From the NCBI GenBank assembly GCA_963787895.1, contig CAWBEX010000006.1, forward strand, positions 62,001-126,000: DNA of 64,000 bases, written 5' to 3'. Origin of the DNA: Anderseniella sp963787895. GTDB taxonomy: Bacteria > Pseudomonadota > Alphaproteobacteria > Rhizobiales > Aestuariivirgaceae. The translations under genes and the position numbers were made by a program. Of this stretch, positions 18,095 to 27,431 are shown one piece after another; position 1 is the first letter of the stretch, and each line of letters begins with the position of its first letter. The notes under the pieces are model-generated. The model searched no databases and had not been told where the DNA came from. It was given only the letters and a program-made list of their open reading frames with translations.

Positions 18095-18288
18095 CGAAGA
18101 GACTCCTTGAAAGCCCGCATGTTCTAGCCGTAACCCCGATTGCTATCCACACGAAAATCCGGCATTCAGAGCGCTGGAAACGTCATCATGACGCACATTG
18201 AACCAAGTATCAGAACAACTGACTTGCACAGTTCAACTCATGGTGAAAAGCACTGAACACTGGACAACAACAAGAAGCGGACATCCAG

Positions 18289-19011
18289 ATGAAGCTGACT
18301 GACTTCAAGGCACTCACTTTTGACTGCTACGGCACCCTGATCGACTGGGAATCCGGTATGGTGGAGGGCCTCCAGCCACTGACCTCGCGCACCAGCCGCA
18401 AACTCTCGCGCAATGACATTCTCGAGGCGCATGCTCGCCATGAAAGTTCGCAGCAGGCGTGGACGCCGGCAATGCGCTACGATGCGCTGCTCGCCATCGT
18501 CTACAAGCGTCTGGCGGAAGAATGGAGCGTCGCCACCACGCCCGAAGAGTGCACAACGTACGGGAACAGCGTGAAAGACTGGCCTGCCTTTGAAGATTCG
18601 GCAGAGGCTTTGAGCTATCTAAAGCAGCACTTCAAGCTGGTCATCCTGTCCAACGTCAACAACGCCGGGTTCGCCGGCAGCAACGCAAGGCTCGGCGTCG
18701 AGTTTGATGCAATCTACACCGCCGAGGATATCGGCTCCTACAAGCCGTCAGACCGCAATTTCGACTATATGCTGGAAAAACTGAAGACCGTCGGCATCGA
18801 GAAGCGTGACATTCTGCATACCGCCGAAAGCATGTTTCACGATCATGGCCCGGCCAACCGGCACGGGCTGGCGAACTGCTGGATCTACCGCCGGCACGCG
18901 GACCAGGGGTTCGGCGCCACCATGAACCCCGGCGATATGCCATCCGTTGATTTTCGTTTCAATTCAATGGCTGATCTGGTCCATGCTCATAAATCCGAGC
19001 TTGGCGGGTAA
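18289..19011 (+). CDS. HAD superfamily hydrolase, haloacid dehalogenase type II-like
   Basis: A 240-residue cytoplasmic protein. HAD motif I is FDCYGTLIDWE with the nucleophilic aspartate near residue 11. Motif II is the serine in VILSNVNN near residue 120. Motif III is the lysine in GSYKPSDRNF near residue 148, and motif IV has an acidic residue in AESMFHD. The cap domain lies between motif I and II, as in L-2-haloacid dehalogenases. The true substrate may be a haloacid or a phosphorylated metabolite. It is divergent from the DmdA-like gene with a 194-bp gap, and no strong ribosome-binding site is visible. Confidence 0.8.
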   Translation: MKLTDFKALTFDCYGTLIDWESGMVEGLQPLTSRTSRKLSRNDILEAHARHESSQQAWTPAMRYDALLAIVYKRLAEEWSVATTPEECTTYGNSVKDWPAFEDSAEALSYLKQHFKLVILSNVNNAGFAGSNARLGVEFDAIYTAEDIGSYKPSDRNFDYMLEKLKTVGIEKRDILHTAESMFHDHGPANRHGLANCWIYRRHADQGFGATMNPGDMPSVDFRFNSMADLVHAHKSELGG

Positions 19012-19132
19012 CCAAACCGAACAGCGGTTGAAACAGCGCTTGCAGTATTCCGACCCGGCGGACTAACATGCCGTGCGAGGTCTTGTAACCGGGGCAACCG
19101 GTAAATATTCAGACTGATCAGGGAGTAATCAT

Positions 19133-20326
19133 ATGATCCGCAAAATTCTCGCCAGCGCGCTGGCGCTAGGCATTTCTGTTTCCGCAACCGCAGCAATGGC
19201 TGCCGACAAACTCAAGATAGGCGTCATCACCACACTGACGACACCGGCCGCAGTGCTCGGCGAAGAACAAATGAACGGCATCAACCTGGCCATGGAAAAT
19301 CTTGGTGGCAAAATGGCCGGAGTGCCGGTTGAAATCATCGCTGAAGATGACGGTTTCAAGCCCGACATCGGTAAGCAAAAGGCCGACAAGCTGGTTGATC
19401 AGGACAACGTAGACATCGTGACTGGCGTGATCTGGTCGAACACGCTGTTGGCGGTGAAAAAGCCGATCCTGGATGCAGGCAAGTTCCTCATCGGCGCCAA
19501 TGCCGGTACATCCAATGTTGCCGGTGCTGAATGCGATCAGAACTTCTTCTCAACCTCCTGGCAGAACGACATGGTGCCCAAGGCACTTGGTGAGGTTCTG
19601 AACCAGCGTGGCGTCAAGTCCGTCTACATCATGGCCCCAAACTATGCTGCCGGAAAAGACATGGTCGCCGGCGTGAAAAGCTCGTTCAAGGGCGAGGTCA
19701 AGGGCGAGGATTTGACCAAGTGGGGCAAGGAAGCCCAGCTTGATTTCTCCGCCGAACTCGCCAAGGCATCAGCTTCCGGCGCCGAAGCCATCTTCGTGTT
19801 CTACCCCGGCAAGGCTGGTGGTGCATTCCTGAAGCAGTTCGGCCAGGCCGGACTGGTTGGCAAGATGCAGTTCTACAACGTCTTCACCATTGACGGCTTG
19901 TCACTGCCGAAATTGCAGGCTGCCAAGATGGAAGGTGTGCTCGGCGCGCTGGACACCATGCAGTGGAGCCCGGACCTGGACAATGAAGCGAACAAGGCAT
20001 TTGTCGCAAAGTTCCGCGAAAAGCACGGCCGCTACCCTTCATTCTATGCTGCACAGGCCTATGACGCGATCAACCTGATCAACTCTGCGATGGTTGAAAC
20101 CGGTGGGAAGCCTGAAGACAAGGACGCCTTCCGCGCTGCCCTGAAGAAGGCCAACTACGATTCAGTGCGCGGCAAGTACTCTTATGGCAACAACCACTTC
20201 CCGGTGCAGAACTACTATCTGCGCAAGGTCGTGGAAGGTGCTGACGGTCAGTGGACCTTCAAAACCGAAGCAACGGTTTATGAAATGACCGGCGACGACC
20301 ACGCCAAGGACTGCCCGATGAAGTAA
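19133..20326 (+). CDS. Periplasmic binding protein, branched-chain amino acid/amide type (LivK-like)
   Basis: A 397-residue protein with a signal peptide of 23 residues (cleavage after AMA, before ADKLKIGV). The type I periplasmic-binding fold is shown by KLKIGVITTLTTPAAVLGEEQMNGINLAMENLGG and PDIGKQKADKLVDQDNVDIVTGV. Ribosome-binding site AGGGAG precedes the ATG. There are no Liv-type permeases or ATPases nearby, so it is an orphan that must use a transporter elsewhere or serve as a sensor ligand-binder. A strong terminator follows 28 bp after the stop codon. The neighbouring flavin monooxygenase hints at an aromatic or amide ligand, but that is a guess. Confidence 0.85.
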   Translation: MIRKILASALALGISVSATAAMAADKLKIGVITTLTTPAAVLGEEQMNGINLAMENLGGKMAGVPVEIIAEDDGFKPDIGKQKADKLVDQDNVDIVTGVIWSNTLLAVKKPILDAGKFLIGANAGTSNVAGAECDQNFFSTSWQNDMVPKALGEVLNQRGVKSVYIMAPNYAAGKDMVAGVKSSFKGEVKGEDLTKWGKEAQLDFSAELAKASASGAEAIFVFYPGKAGGAFLKQFGQAGLVGKMQFYNVFTIDGLSLPKLQAAKMEGVLGALDTMQWSPDLDNEANKAFVAKFREKHGRYPSFYAAQAYDAINLINSAMVETGGKPEDKDAFRAALKKANYDSVRGKYSYGNNHFPVQNYYLRKVVEGADGQWTFKTEATVYEMTGDDHAKDCPMK

Positions 20327-20353
20327 TGCACACCTGGTGTGCTGGACATTCAG

Positions 20354-20389
20354 ACCCGTCTTCAAGCAAACTTGAGGACGGGTTTTTTA
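20354..20389 (+). terminator. Rho-independent terminator after the LivK-like gene
   Basis: A 13-bp stem with one G-T wobble (ACCCGTCTTCAAG paired with CTTGAGGACGGGT), a short CAAA loop and a run of six T. It ends 15 bp before the monooxygenase start codon, so that gene needs read-through or a promoter overlapping the terminator. Confidence 0.9.
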
Positions 20390-20404
20390 TTCGGAGCAGA
20401 TGAA

Positions 20405-21649
20405 ATGAAAGTGATCATCGCAGGCGGCGGCATTGGCGGGCTGGCAACAGCCCTGATGTTGCACGACAGGGGCATTGAGGCAGAAGTCTACGAGCGCTCA
20501 CCGGAAATCCGCGAAATGGGGGTTGGCATCAACACCCTGCCCCACGCCATCAAGGAACTTGAACGGATCGGCCTGCTGGGCGCACTCGACCGTGTTGCCA
20601 TCCGAACCTATGAACTGACCTACCAGAACCGCCACGGCCAGACCGTGTGGCATGAGTTGCGCGGCCTGCACGCAGGGCTAGACATGCCGCAATTCTCTAT
20701 CCATCGCGGGCGGTTGCAGGGCGTTTTGCGCGACGCCGTTGCCGAACGTCTTGGACCCGGAGCCATAAAGACCGGCCATATGTGCACCAGCGTTGAGCAG
20801 GATGGCAAATCGGCAACAGCGATATTCCAGCTTCACGGCAGCAGCGAAACCAGGCGCGTCAGTGCAGATGCAGTCATTGGTGCAGACGGCATTCACTCGG
20901 TTATCCGTCAGCAGTTCTACCCCGACCAGGGCACGCCCGCATGGAACGGCATCATGCTGTGGCGCGGCGCCACCCACTGGCAACCGTTTCAAACCGGCAG
21001 GTCGATGGTGATAGCTGGCGGCATGTCAGCCAAGCTGGTACTTTACCCGATAGCTGACGATGGCCGCGAAGATGGCAAGGTGTTGATGAACTGGGCCGTC
21101 GCTGCAAAGCTGGGCGATGCCGGCACGCCGATGCCGCGGCGCGAGGACTGGAACCGGGAAGGCAAAATGCAGGAGCTGCTGCCCTTTGTCGAAAACACCT
21201 TCCACCTCGACGTGCTCGATCCGCTGGCTTTGATCAGGGCAACCGGCACCTTCTACGAATACCCGATGTGCGACCGCGATCCGGTAAACCAGTGGAGCAT
21301 TGGCCGCATCACATTGCTGGGAGATTCAGCGCACCCGATGTACCCGGTTGGATCAAACGGAGCGTCGCAAGCCATCCTCGACGCCCGCTGCCTGGCCGAC
21401 AAACTGGCAGATGTGTCAGGTGTCGAAGCTGCATTGAAAGCATATGAAGCCGAACGCCTGCCAGCCACGGCAACGATCGTGCAGCAGAACAGGGGCGGCG
21501 GCCCGGAACGGGTGATTGACCTGGTAGAGCAACGAGCACCCGATGGGTTTGCCAGGCTGGAAGATGTCGCCACGCACGAAGAACTCGAAGCTGTCGTGCG
21601 CGGCTATCAGAAGACCGCTGGTTTCGACAAGGAAGCGGTGAACAGGTAA
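20405..21649 (+). CDS. FAD-dependent aromatic-type monooxygenase
   Basis: A 414-residue flavoprotein starting at ATG 20405 (the upstream extension passes through the terminator). The FAD-binding dinucleotide fold is at the N-terminus (GGGIGGLATALMLHDRGIEAEVYER). The DG motif is ADAVIGADGIHSVIR near residue 160, and the GD motif is ITLLGDSAHPMYPVGSNGASQAILDA near residue 300. These place it in the PHBH/salicylate hydroxylase-like group of single-component NADH/NADPH monooxygenases. The substrate is not known. A cupin gene lies convergently 88 bp away and the LivK-like gene is upstream. Confidence 0.85.
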   Translation: MKVIIAGGGIGGLATALMLHDRGIEAEVYERSPEIREMGVGINTLPHAIKELERIGLLGALDRVAIRTYELTYQNRHGQTVWHELRGLHAGLDMPQFSIHRGRLQGVLRDAVAERLGPGAIKTGHMCTSVEQDGKSATAIFQLHGSSETRRVSADAVIGADGIHSVIRQQFYPDQGTPAWNGIMLWRGATHWQPFQTGRSMVIAGGMSAKLVLYPIADDGREDGKVLMNWAVAAKLGDAGTPMPRREDWNREGKMQELLPFVENTFHLDVLDPLALIRATGTFYEYPMCDRDPVNQWSIGRITLLGDSAHPMYPVGSNGASQAILDARCLADKLADVSGVEAALKAYEAERLPATATIVQQNRGGGPERVIDLVEQRAPDGFARLEDVATHEELEAVVRGYQKTAGFDKEAVNR

Positions 21650-21737
21650 CACTTGGCTGTCACGCCATTAAAGCCGCGTTACCGTGAGGGCCGGGCAACA
21701 GGCCCGCAGCACCAATATTGCAAGGTCACTGTAACCT

Positions 21738-22184
21738 TCACCCGGCCGGCGGTGGCAGGAACTGCACATTGTGCTCACCTGCAAGGCGCACCACTTCAGC
21801 CGGGTCCGGCACGTTGTGAATTTTCTGGAACAGCTCCCACAGCTTCTGCGTCGGAGAGACCCAGAACACACATGTGGTATCAGCACCCGACTTGTTGAAA
21901 ATGCCATGCGCAATACCGCGCGGAAGACGGATCAGGTCGCCCGAGGTCGCTACTGCATCCTTGCCGTCCAGGAACAGATCAAAACGGCCGTTCAGCACAT
22001 AGATGAATTCATCCTGATCCGGATGAATGTGCGGCGGCACGAACGTACCATCAGGAAAAGTTGCATGCCACGAGAAGGAGCTTTCGCACAGGTGCTTGGG
22101 CACATAGGTCTGACCCAGGATATTCCATGCGATGCCATCTATGCCTTCTCCGGCACCAGTTACACCTGCTGTCATCGGATTCAT
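21738..22184 (-). CDS. Cupin domain protein
   Basis: A 148-residue single-domain cupin from the ATG at 22184 (GGGAG 9 bp upstream). Cupin motif 1 is PPHIHPDQDEFIYVLNGRFD near residue 50, with the metal-binding His-x-His and a Glu. Motif 2 is GDLIRLPRGIAHGIFN with the third histidine. It could be a small dioxygenase, isomerase or binding protein. Its convergence with the flavin monooxygenase suggests but does not show a shared pathway. Confidence 0.8.
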   Translation of the reverse strand: MNPMTAGVTGAGEGIDGIAWNILGQTYVPKHLCESSFSWHATFPDGTFVPPHIHPDQDEFIYVLNGRFDLFLDGKDAVATSGDLIRLPRGIAHGIFNKSGADTTCVFWVSPTQKLWELFQKIHNVPDPAEVVRLAGEHNVQFLPPPAG

Positions 22185-22330
22185 GCTCAAATCTCCCTTG
22201 CCAAATTTGTTTGCTTCATTTCACACCCGGACAACTGATCTTGAAACCAGCAACAGGCTGTCATTGCGAACTTATTTGGCTAAACTGACATTGACAAGAA
22301 AGTTCATGCAAAGACTGGGAGGCGGCGGCA

Positions 22331-24532
22331 TTGGCTGGACAGTTCAGAAGATCAGGCGTCAGCCGGCTCCTTGCACTTGGCCTGCTGGTAATGCTGCTGG
22401 CACTACGCTTTGCTGATCCGACGCCACTTGAGATCCTGCGGCTCAAGACCTTCGATTTCTACCAGACCGTCATCAAGCCGAAGCCAGGGCCTGAGCAGGT
22501 CGTCATCATAGACATCGACGAAAACAGCATGAACAAGCTGGGCCAGTGGCCGTGGCCAAGGACAACCCTTGCTAGTCTCGTCAACATTGCAGGCGGCGCG
22601 GGCGCAGCAGCCATCGGCTTTGATATTCTTTTTCTTGAACACGACCGCACATCACCGGCAAACATCGCCAGCACCGTTGAAGATTACGATCCGGAAACGG
22701 CAAAGAAGCTGCGCGCCATGAAATCCAATGACCAGGCGCTGTCCGACGCCATGGCCGCAGCGCGCGTGGTGCTTGGCCAATCAGGCCATCATACCAGGAT
22801 TACTCAATGGCACGCCGGAGCCATCGAGACATCTGCGCTGGCAACGCTCGGACCTTTACCCGACAGGTTCCTAGACACTTATCCCGGCCTGGTGCGCAAT
22901 GTCCCGGAGCTGGAGGCCGGCGCGAAAGGCCGGGGCATGGTCACTATCAGACCGGAGAAAGACGGCGTTGTGCGCAAGCTGCCGTTCCTGATGAAGGCGC
23001 AGGACCTGGTCCTGCCGGCGTTCGGGCTGGAACTGTTACGGCTGGCAACCGGACAGCCCACCGTCCTGGTCAGAAGCAGTGAACACGGCGTCACATCGGT
23101 CGACCTGGCAGGTGTACGCATGCCTGCTGACCGAAACGCCAAGGCATGGGTGCATTTCCGGCCGCATAATCCCAACATCTTCTTTTCTGCAGCTGACGTG
23201 CTGGAAGGCAAGGTTGCACCCGAAGTCTTCAAGGGCCGCATTGTCCTGATCGGCACCTCTGCGACCGGCCTGTTCGACATCAAGGCAACGCCGGTTGACC
23301 CGGTCATGCCGGGGGTGGAAATACACGCCCAGCTGATCAACGCGGTATTGAGCCAGAGCCTGCTTCAACGCCCGGTCTGGGCTGATGGAACCGAACTCAT
23401 CCTTGCGCTGCTGATCGGGCTGTTGCTGATTGCTCTGCTGCCGCGCCTGGGTGCAATGCTGACCATCACCGCCGGCGGCCTGATTGCCGCATCGGTAATT
23501 GCCGCCTGCTGGTGGGCATTCGCATCTCGCGGGCTCATTCTCGACTATGCGTTTCCGCTGTTCACTTCGCTTGCGGTCACCGGGCTGCTGATCATTCTGG
23601 GCTACCTGAACGAGGAAATCGACAGGCGCCGCATCAGAACCGCCTTCGGCCAGTATCTTTCACAGGACATGGTGGCCAAACTTGCCGACAACCCGGATCA
23701 ACTTACTCTCGGCGGCGAGACCAAGCCGATGACCATTCTGTTCTCCGATGTTCGCGGCTTCACTACCATTTCCGAGACCTACAAGGAAAACCCGCAAGGC
23801 CTGACAATGCTGATCAATTCGTTGTTGACCCCCCTGTCGGAAGCAGTGGTGTCAAACAAAGGCACCATCGACAAATACATGGGCGACAACATCATGGCGT
23901 TCTGGAATGCGCCGCTGCCAGACGATGATCATGCGCAGCATGCCTGTCTTGCGGCGCTGGAAATGTCCAGCCGTCTCAACAAGCTGAATGAGGAACGCCG
24001 TGCCAACAATGAAATCCCGCTGGAAATCGGCGTTGGCATCAATACCGGCGAATGCGTGGTTGGCAACATGGGGTCCAATCTGCGTTTTGACTACACAGTG
24101 CTTGGCGACGCGGTAAACCTTGCCTCACGCCTTGAAGGCCAGACCAAGTCCTACGGTGTGCAGATCATCATAGGCGAAGGCACCGCCTCCGCGGTAGCCG
24201 GCAAGATCGCAATTCTGCGGCTCGACCGGGTGAGGGTGAAAGGCAAAAAGGAACCTGAAGAAATTTATGCTGTGGTTGGCAATGAGGAAGTTGCTCAAAG
24301 CGCCCATTTCCTGGAACTCGCTGACAACCACGCCTTGTTGCTGGATGCCTATTTCGGACAAGACTGGAAAGCCGTTCGCAAGCTAACAGCAAAATGCATG
24401 AAGCTGGCGCAACCGTATGAAATCCCGGAGCTTTACGAAGTGTATGCGACGCGCGCAAAACAATACGCCGTAGCACCTCCCGGCAAAAACTGGAGTGGTG
24501 TCAACGACACCTGGCAGTTCCAGGCATCCTAA
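22331..24532 (+). CDS. CHASE2-domain adenylate/guanylate cyclase
   Basis: A 733-residue membrane sensor. The start is TTG at 22331 with GGGAGG 8 bp upstream; ATG at 22391 is a weaker alternative. The N-terminal helix (residues about 12-28) is followed by an extracytoplasmic CHASE2 domain (DIDENSMNKLGQWPWPR near residue 60; GKVAPEVFKGRIVLIGTSA near residue 295). Three membrane helices follow at about 355-430. The class III cyclase domain begins near residue 440 with D473 (LFSDVRGFTT), D514 and D519 (DKYMGDNIM), and LGDAVNLASRLE near 591. It converts an unknown external signal to a cyclic nucleotide. It lies between the cupin and the adhesin locus. Confidence 0.9.
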   Translation: MAGQFRRSGVSRLLALGLLVMLLALRFADPTPLEILRLKTFDFYQTVIKPKPGPEQVVIIDIDENSMNKLGQWPWPRTTLASLVNIAGGAGAAAIGFDILFLEHDRTSPANIASTVEDYDPETAKKLRAMKSNDQALSDAMAAARVVLGQSGHHTRITQWHAGAIETSALATLGPLPDRFLDTYPGLVRNVPELEAGAKGRGMVTIRPEKDGVVRKLPFLMKAQDLVLPAFGLELLRLATGQPTVLVRSSEHGVTSVDLAGVRMPADRNAKAWVHFRPHNPNIFFSAADVLEGKVAPEVFKGRIVLIGTSATGLFDIKATPVDPVMPGVEIHAQLINAVLSQSLLQRPVWADGTELILALLIGLLLIALLPRLGAMLTITAGGLIAASVIAACWWAFASRGLILDYAFPLFTSLAVTGLLIILGYLNEEIDRRRIRTAFGQYLSQDMVAKLADNPDQLTLGGETKPMTILFSDVRGFTTISETYKENPQGLTMLINSLLTPLSEAVVSNKGTIDKYMGDNIMAFWNAPLPDDDHAQHACLAALEMSSRLNKLNEERRANNEIPLEIGVGINTGECVVGNMGSNLRFDYTVLGDAVNLASRLEGQTKSYGVQIIIGEGTASAVAGKIAILRLDRVRVKGKKEPEEIYAVVGNEEVAQSAHFLELADNHALLLDAYFGQDWKAVRKLTAKCMKLAQPYEIPELYEVYATRAKQYAVAPPGKNWSGVNDTWQFQAS

Positions 24533-24630
24533 ACTTACCTTCCCGCGATGCTTCGGATTTTAGTGTTTGCGCTAGCAGATTTTTCTGAACTCGCTGGCAT
24601 AGTGACATGGTGCAACAGGGAGAGAGCACC

Positions 24631-24843
24631 ATGAACAAGATTGACACCAGCAGTCTGCTTGAGCAGCTTCAAGCGCTTGAATCGGCGGAACAATATCTGA
24701 TTGCCCGCACGCACCGCGAACTTGCGGGCAGCGCAACCTCAACCATGAGCGCGGTCGACCGCACCTTGGCTGCTTTCTCGATCTACGGTCTTGTGTCGAT
24801 ATTTGCCGCTGTACTTCTGACCAGCAACGGCCTGGTTGCCTAG
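24631..24843 (+). CDS. Small single-pass membrane protein, unknown
   Basis: A 70-residue protein from the ATG at 24631, with AGGGAGAGAG upstream. Residues about 10-35 form a probable amphipathic helix (LLEQLQALESAEQYLIART) and residues about 48-66 a hydrophobic helix (AFSIYGLVSIFAAVLLTS). I do not recognise the family. It ends convergently with the giant adhesin gene, overlapping its last codons by 4 bp. The ribosome-binding site and placement support a real gene. Confidence 0.55.
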   Translation: MNKIDTSSLLEQLQALESAEQYLIARTHRELAGSATSTMSAVDRTLAAFSIYGLVSIFAAVLLTSNGLVA

Positions 24844-27254
24844 GCGATTATTACCGACGCTGAGTTGTTGTTGTCATCATAGACAAAGTTGAATGTACCC
24901 GAAGTCACACCAGTGAGCGTGGCAATGTCAGTCATGTTGCTGCCCGCCACATCGTTGGTATCAACTCTCACGGTTGCATTGCCGCCAGAAACCACGACCT
25001 CGACAAACGAGTCCGGTGAACCCGGCGCAAACGCATCATCAAGAATGGCCGACAGGTCAAACACGTCTTCAACCGGGCTGAAATCCGTTACCGTGTCGAC
25101 AGTCCCGTCCAGTGTGTCAAATTCGAACGTATCAGCGCCTGAACCTCCGCCGAGAATATCTGCGCCCTTGCCACCGTTGATGCGGTCTGCTCCGCCATTG
25201 CCAGAAATGTTGTCCTGACCCAGTAACCCGTAGATCACGTTGTCGAAGGCATCACCGCTTATCCCGTCATCAAAGTAACTGCCGATCACGTTCTCGACGT
25301 TGGACACGCTGTCATTGTTGCCAAAGCCGTCTGCGTAGGAGTTGACCGACATTCCGACAGAAATTCCCGTTGGTGAATCCTGATAATCAACCGTATCAAT
25401 GCCGCCGCCGCCATCGATCGTGTCATCGCCGCCGGAACCACGGAACCGATTGTTGTTACCATCGCCGGTCAGGGTGTCGCTAAAGTCTGAGCCACGCAGC
25501 TGGTTGGCGCCCATAAAGTTGTCAGTTCCGATATCATCAACGCCGTTGCCGCTCGCATTGTTGTCGGTCGCCGTTCCTGTCGCCAGATTTGCATCCACGC
25601 CATCAGAGGCATTCTTGTAGCTGATGCGACGGCCACCAGATCCGCTAAGGAAGTTGACGGTGTCGTCACCTTCGCTCAACCGCACTTCAACCAGACCGTT
25701 GTTGAAACTGTTGTCAATGAAGAATATGTCGTTGTGATCGCTGTCACCGATAACCCGCACACCGGAGCCGATCGTGTCCACTGTGGTATGGCCGTCGGCA
25801 ATCTGATAGGCATCAAGCCCCGCAGCCGCGCCCGCCCCCGCGCCACCAGTAAGGTTGGCAACGATGCCCGCGGGTGCATCGGCATAGTCAGCCCTGACGC
25901 TGTCAAAGTCTGCATCACCGGCATAGTCCGGATCATCGGGGCTGAGTGCAAACAGCAGGTCATTGCCCTGCCCGCCCTGCAAGACTGCACGACCGCCCTC
26001 AGCAATCAGGACGTCATCGCCGGCTTCGCCGTAGAGACGGTCGACACCATCGAAATCGAGCACTGATCCGCCCGACAGAAGCACGTCATTACCGCCACCG
26101 GCATTGATAATGTCATTGCCGCCAAGACCGTCGAGCCGCTCGTTGGCACCAAATCCAGTCAAGGTGTCGTTGCCCGCAGTACCATTGATGGCCGTGAATA
26201 TGTAGGCATCACTGTCGGCATTGTCGGTCAGATCGACGCCTTCAACCGTGAGCGTATTGCCGCCACCAAAGTCAATCAGCGTGTCATCGCCATCGAATGT
26301 GTACCCGATGAATGCTGTCGAACCGGCAAGGCCGAGTTGCGACAGGTCGATCATGTCTTCGCCAATCATGAAATTGCGGATCACATCATTGCCGTTGCCG
26401 GGGCCAATGATGAACAGATCGGCGTCGCCACTGGCCTTCAACAGGTCATCACCGCCGCCTGCATTGAAGTAGCCTGCACCGCCACGGCCCTCGAATATCT
26501 CGTTGCCCGCAGCACCCACGAACTGGTCCACACCCTGATCGGACCCGATGATCCGCTCGATGCTGGTGAGGTTGTCCATGAACGCCACCCCGAACCACGT
26601 GCCGGCCACAACCGCAGACATCGGCGACGAATAGACCACCGCAAGATTGCCGACGCCGGAGCGATTGTACCGCACAGTGTCAATGCCGCCGCCACCATCC
26701 ACATTGTCGTTGCCGGTCTCGGTAATGAACCGATCATTGCCTGCTGACCCGACAAAAATATCGTCGTAGAAGCTGCCGCGCCATTCATCGATGAAGCCAA
26801 CGCCGCCATTGTTGTCGGTAACAGTCAAGGTTGCTTGCGGACCAGCGGCAAACAATTCAACCACATTGCCCGTGGCAGCGTTTACGTTGACACCTTCAAA
26901 GTCGCGCAGATCAACCCTGATGGTGCCGTCTGTGCCAACCCGGTTGATTGTGTCGTCACCAAAATCAGCACCACCTCGAATGGCCAGCCATTCGACACCG
27001 GATGCATCGACGGTGAAAGTGTCATCAGCGTTGCTGCCGCGTATCTGCAACCCGCCTTCTATGCCGTTGATCATGTCAACGTTCAGCAAGGTGTCAGTGC
27101 CGTTTACACCACCTGCGCCTTTGACAATCGTTCCGGATGTTGCACCCAGGTTTACGTCAATCGCGCCTACACCAAAGCCGTAATTCAGCGTGTAGAAGCC
27201 GTTTATGGTGCCGAGGAATTCAATGGTATCATTGCCAGTCGAGCCATTGATCAC
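24840..27254 (-). CDS. Giant RTX adhesin, C-terminal part
   Basis: An 804-residue ORF that is the last third of one gene spanning 24840-35349. Its nominal GTG start at 27254 is not real: the frame stays open upstream to about 27380 and encodes matching RTX sequence (for example GTQGDETINGTSGNDFI). It holds a long module and a set of calcium-binding nonapeptides (GGxGNDxLx; several blocks such as GGGSGADTFEF near residue 700). The C-terminus (TSGTFNFVYDDNNNSASVIIA) ends in a few hydrophobic residues, as type I secretion substrates do. The module repeats part of the middle ORF with a period near 2.55 kb. Confidence 0.8.
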   Translation of the reverse strand: MINGSTGNDTIEFLGTINGFYTLNYGFGVGAIDVNLGATSGTIVKGAGGVNGTDTLLNVDMINGIEGGLQIRGSNADDTFTVDASGVEWLAIRGGADFGDDTINRVGTDGTIRVDLRDFEGVNVNAATGNVVELFAAGPQATLTVTDNNGGVGFIDEWRGSFYDDIFVGSAGNDRFITETGNDNVDGGGGIDTVRYNRSGVGNLAVVYSSPMSAVVAGTWFGVAFMDNLTSIERIIGSDQGVDQFVGAAGNEIFEGRGGAGYFNAGGGDDLLKASGDADLFIIGPGNGNDVIRNFMIGEDMIDLSQLGLAGSTAFIGYTFDGDDTLIDFGGGNTLTVEGVDLTDNADSDAYIFTAINGTAGNDTLTGFGANERLDGLGGNDIINAGGGNDVLLSGGSVLDFDGVDRLYGEAGDDVLIAEGGRAVLQGGQGNDLLFALSPDDPDYAGDADFDSVRADYADAPAGIVANLTGGAGAGAAAGLDAYQIADGHTTVDTIGSGVRVIGDSDHNDIFFIDNSFNNGLVEVRLSEGDDTVNFLSGSGGRRISYKNASDGVDANLATGTATDNNASGNGVDDIGTDNFMGANQLRGSDFSDTLTGDGNNNRFRGSGGDDTIDGGGGIDTVDYQDSPTGISVGMSVNSYADGFGNNDSVSNVENVIGSYFDDGISGDAFDNVIYGLLGQDNISGNGGADRINGGKGADILGGGSGADTFEFDTLDGTVDTVTDFSPVEDVFDLSAILDDAFAPGSPDSFVEVVVSGGNATVRVDTNDVAGSNMTDIATLTGVTSGTFNFVYDDNNNSASVIIA

Positions 27255-27431
27255 ATCACCATCGAAACTGGACGAATTGCCCGGCGCGATGAAGTCATTG
27301 CCGCTCGTGCCGTTGATGGTTTCGTCGCCCTGCGTGCCAATTTCCTTGTTGGCAGAGCCGTCAAAGATGAAAGCATATCTATGCTGCTCCCAGCAAGGAT
27401 GGCAGGTCGACTCCCGTCCAGCCTGATCTGA

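Noticed and set aside
26835..27431. 198-codon plus-strand frame in the adhesin region
   Set aside because: Repetitive RTX DNA gives long open frames on the opposite strand; no signal or motif supports it.
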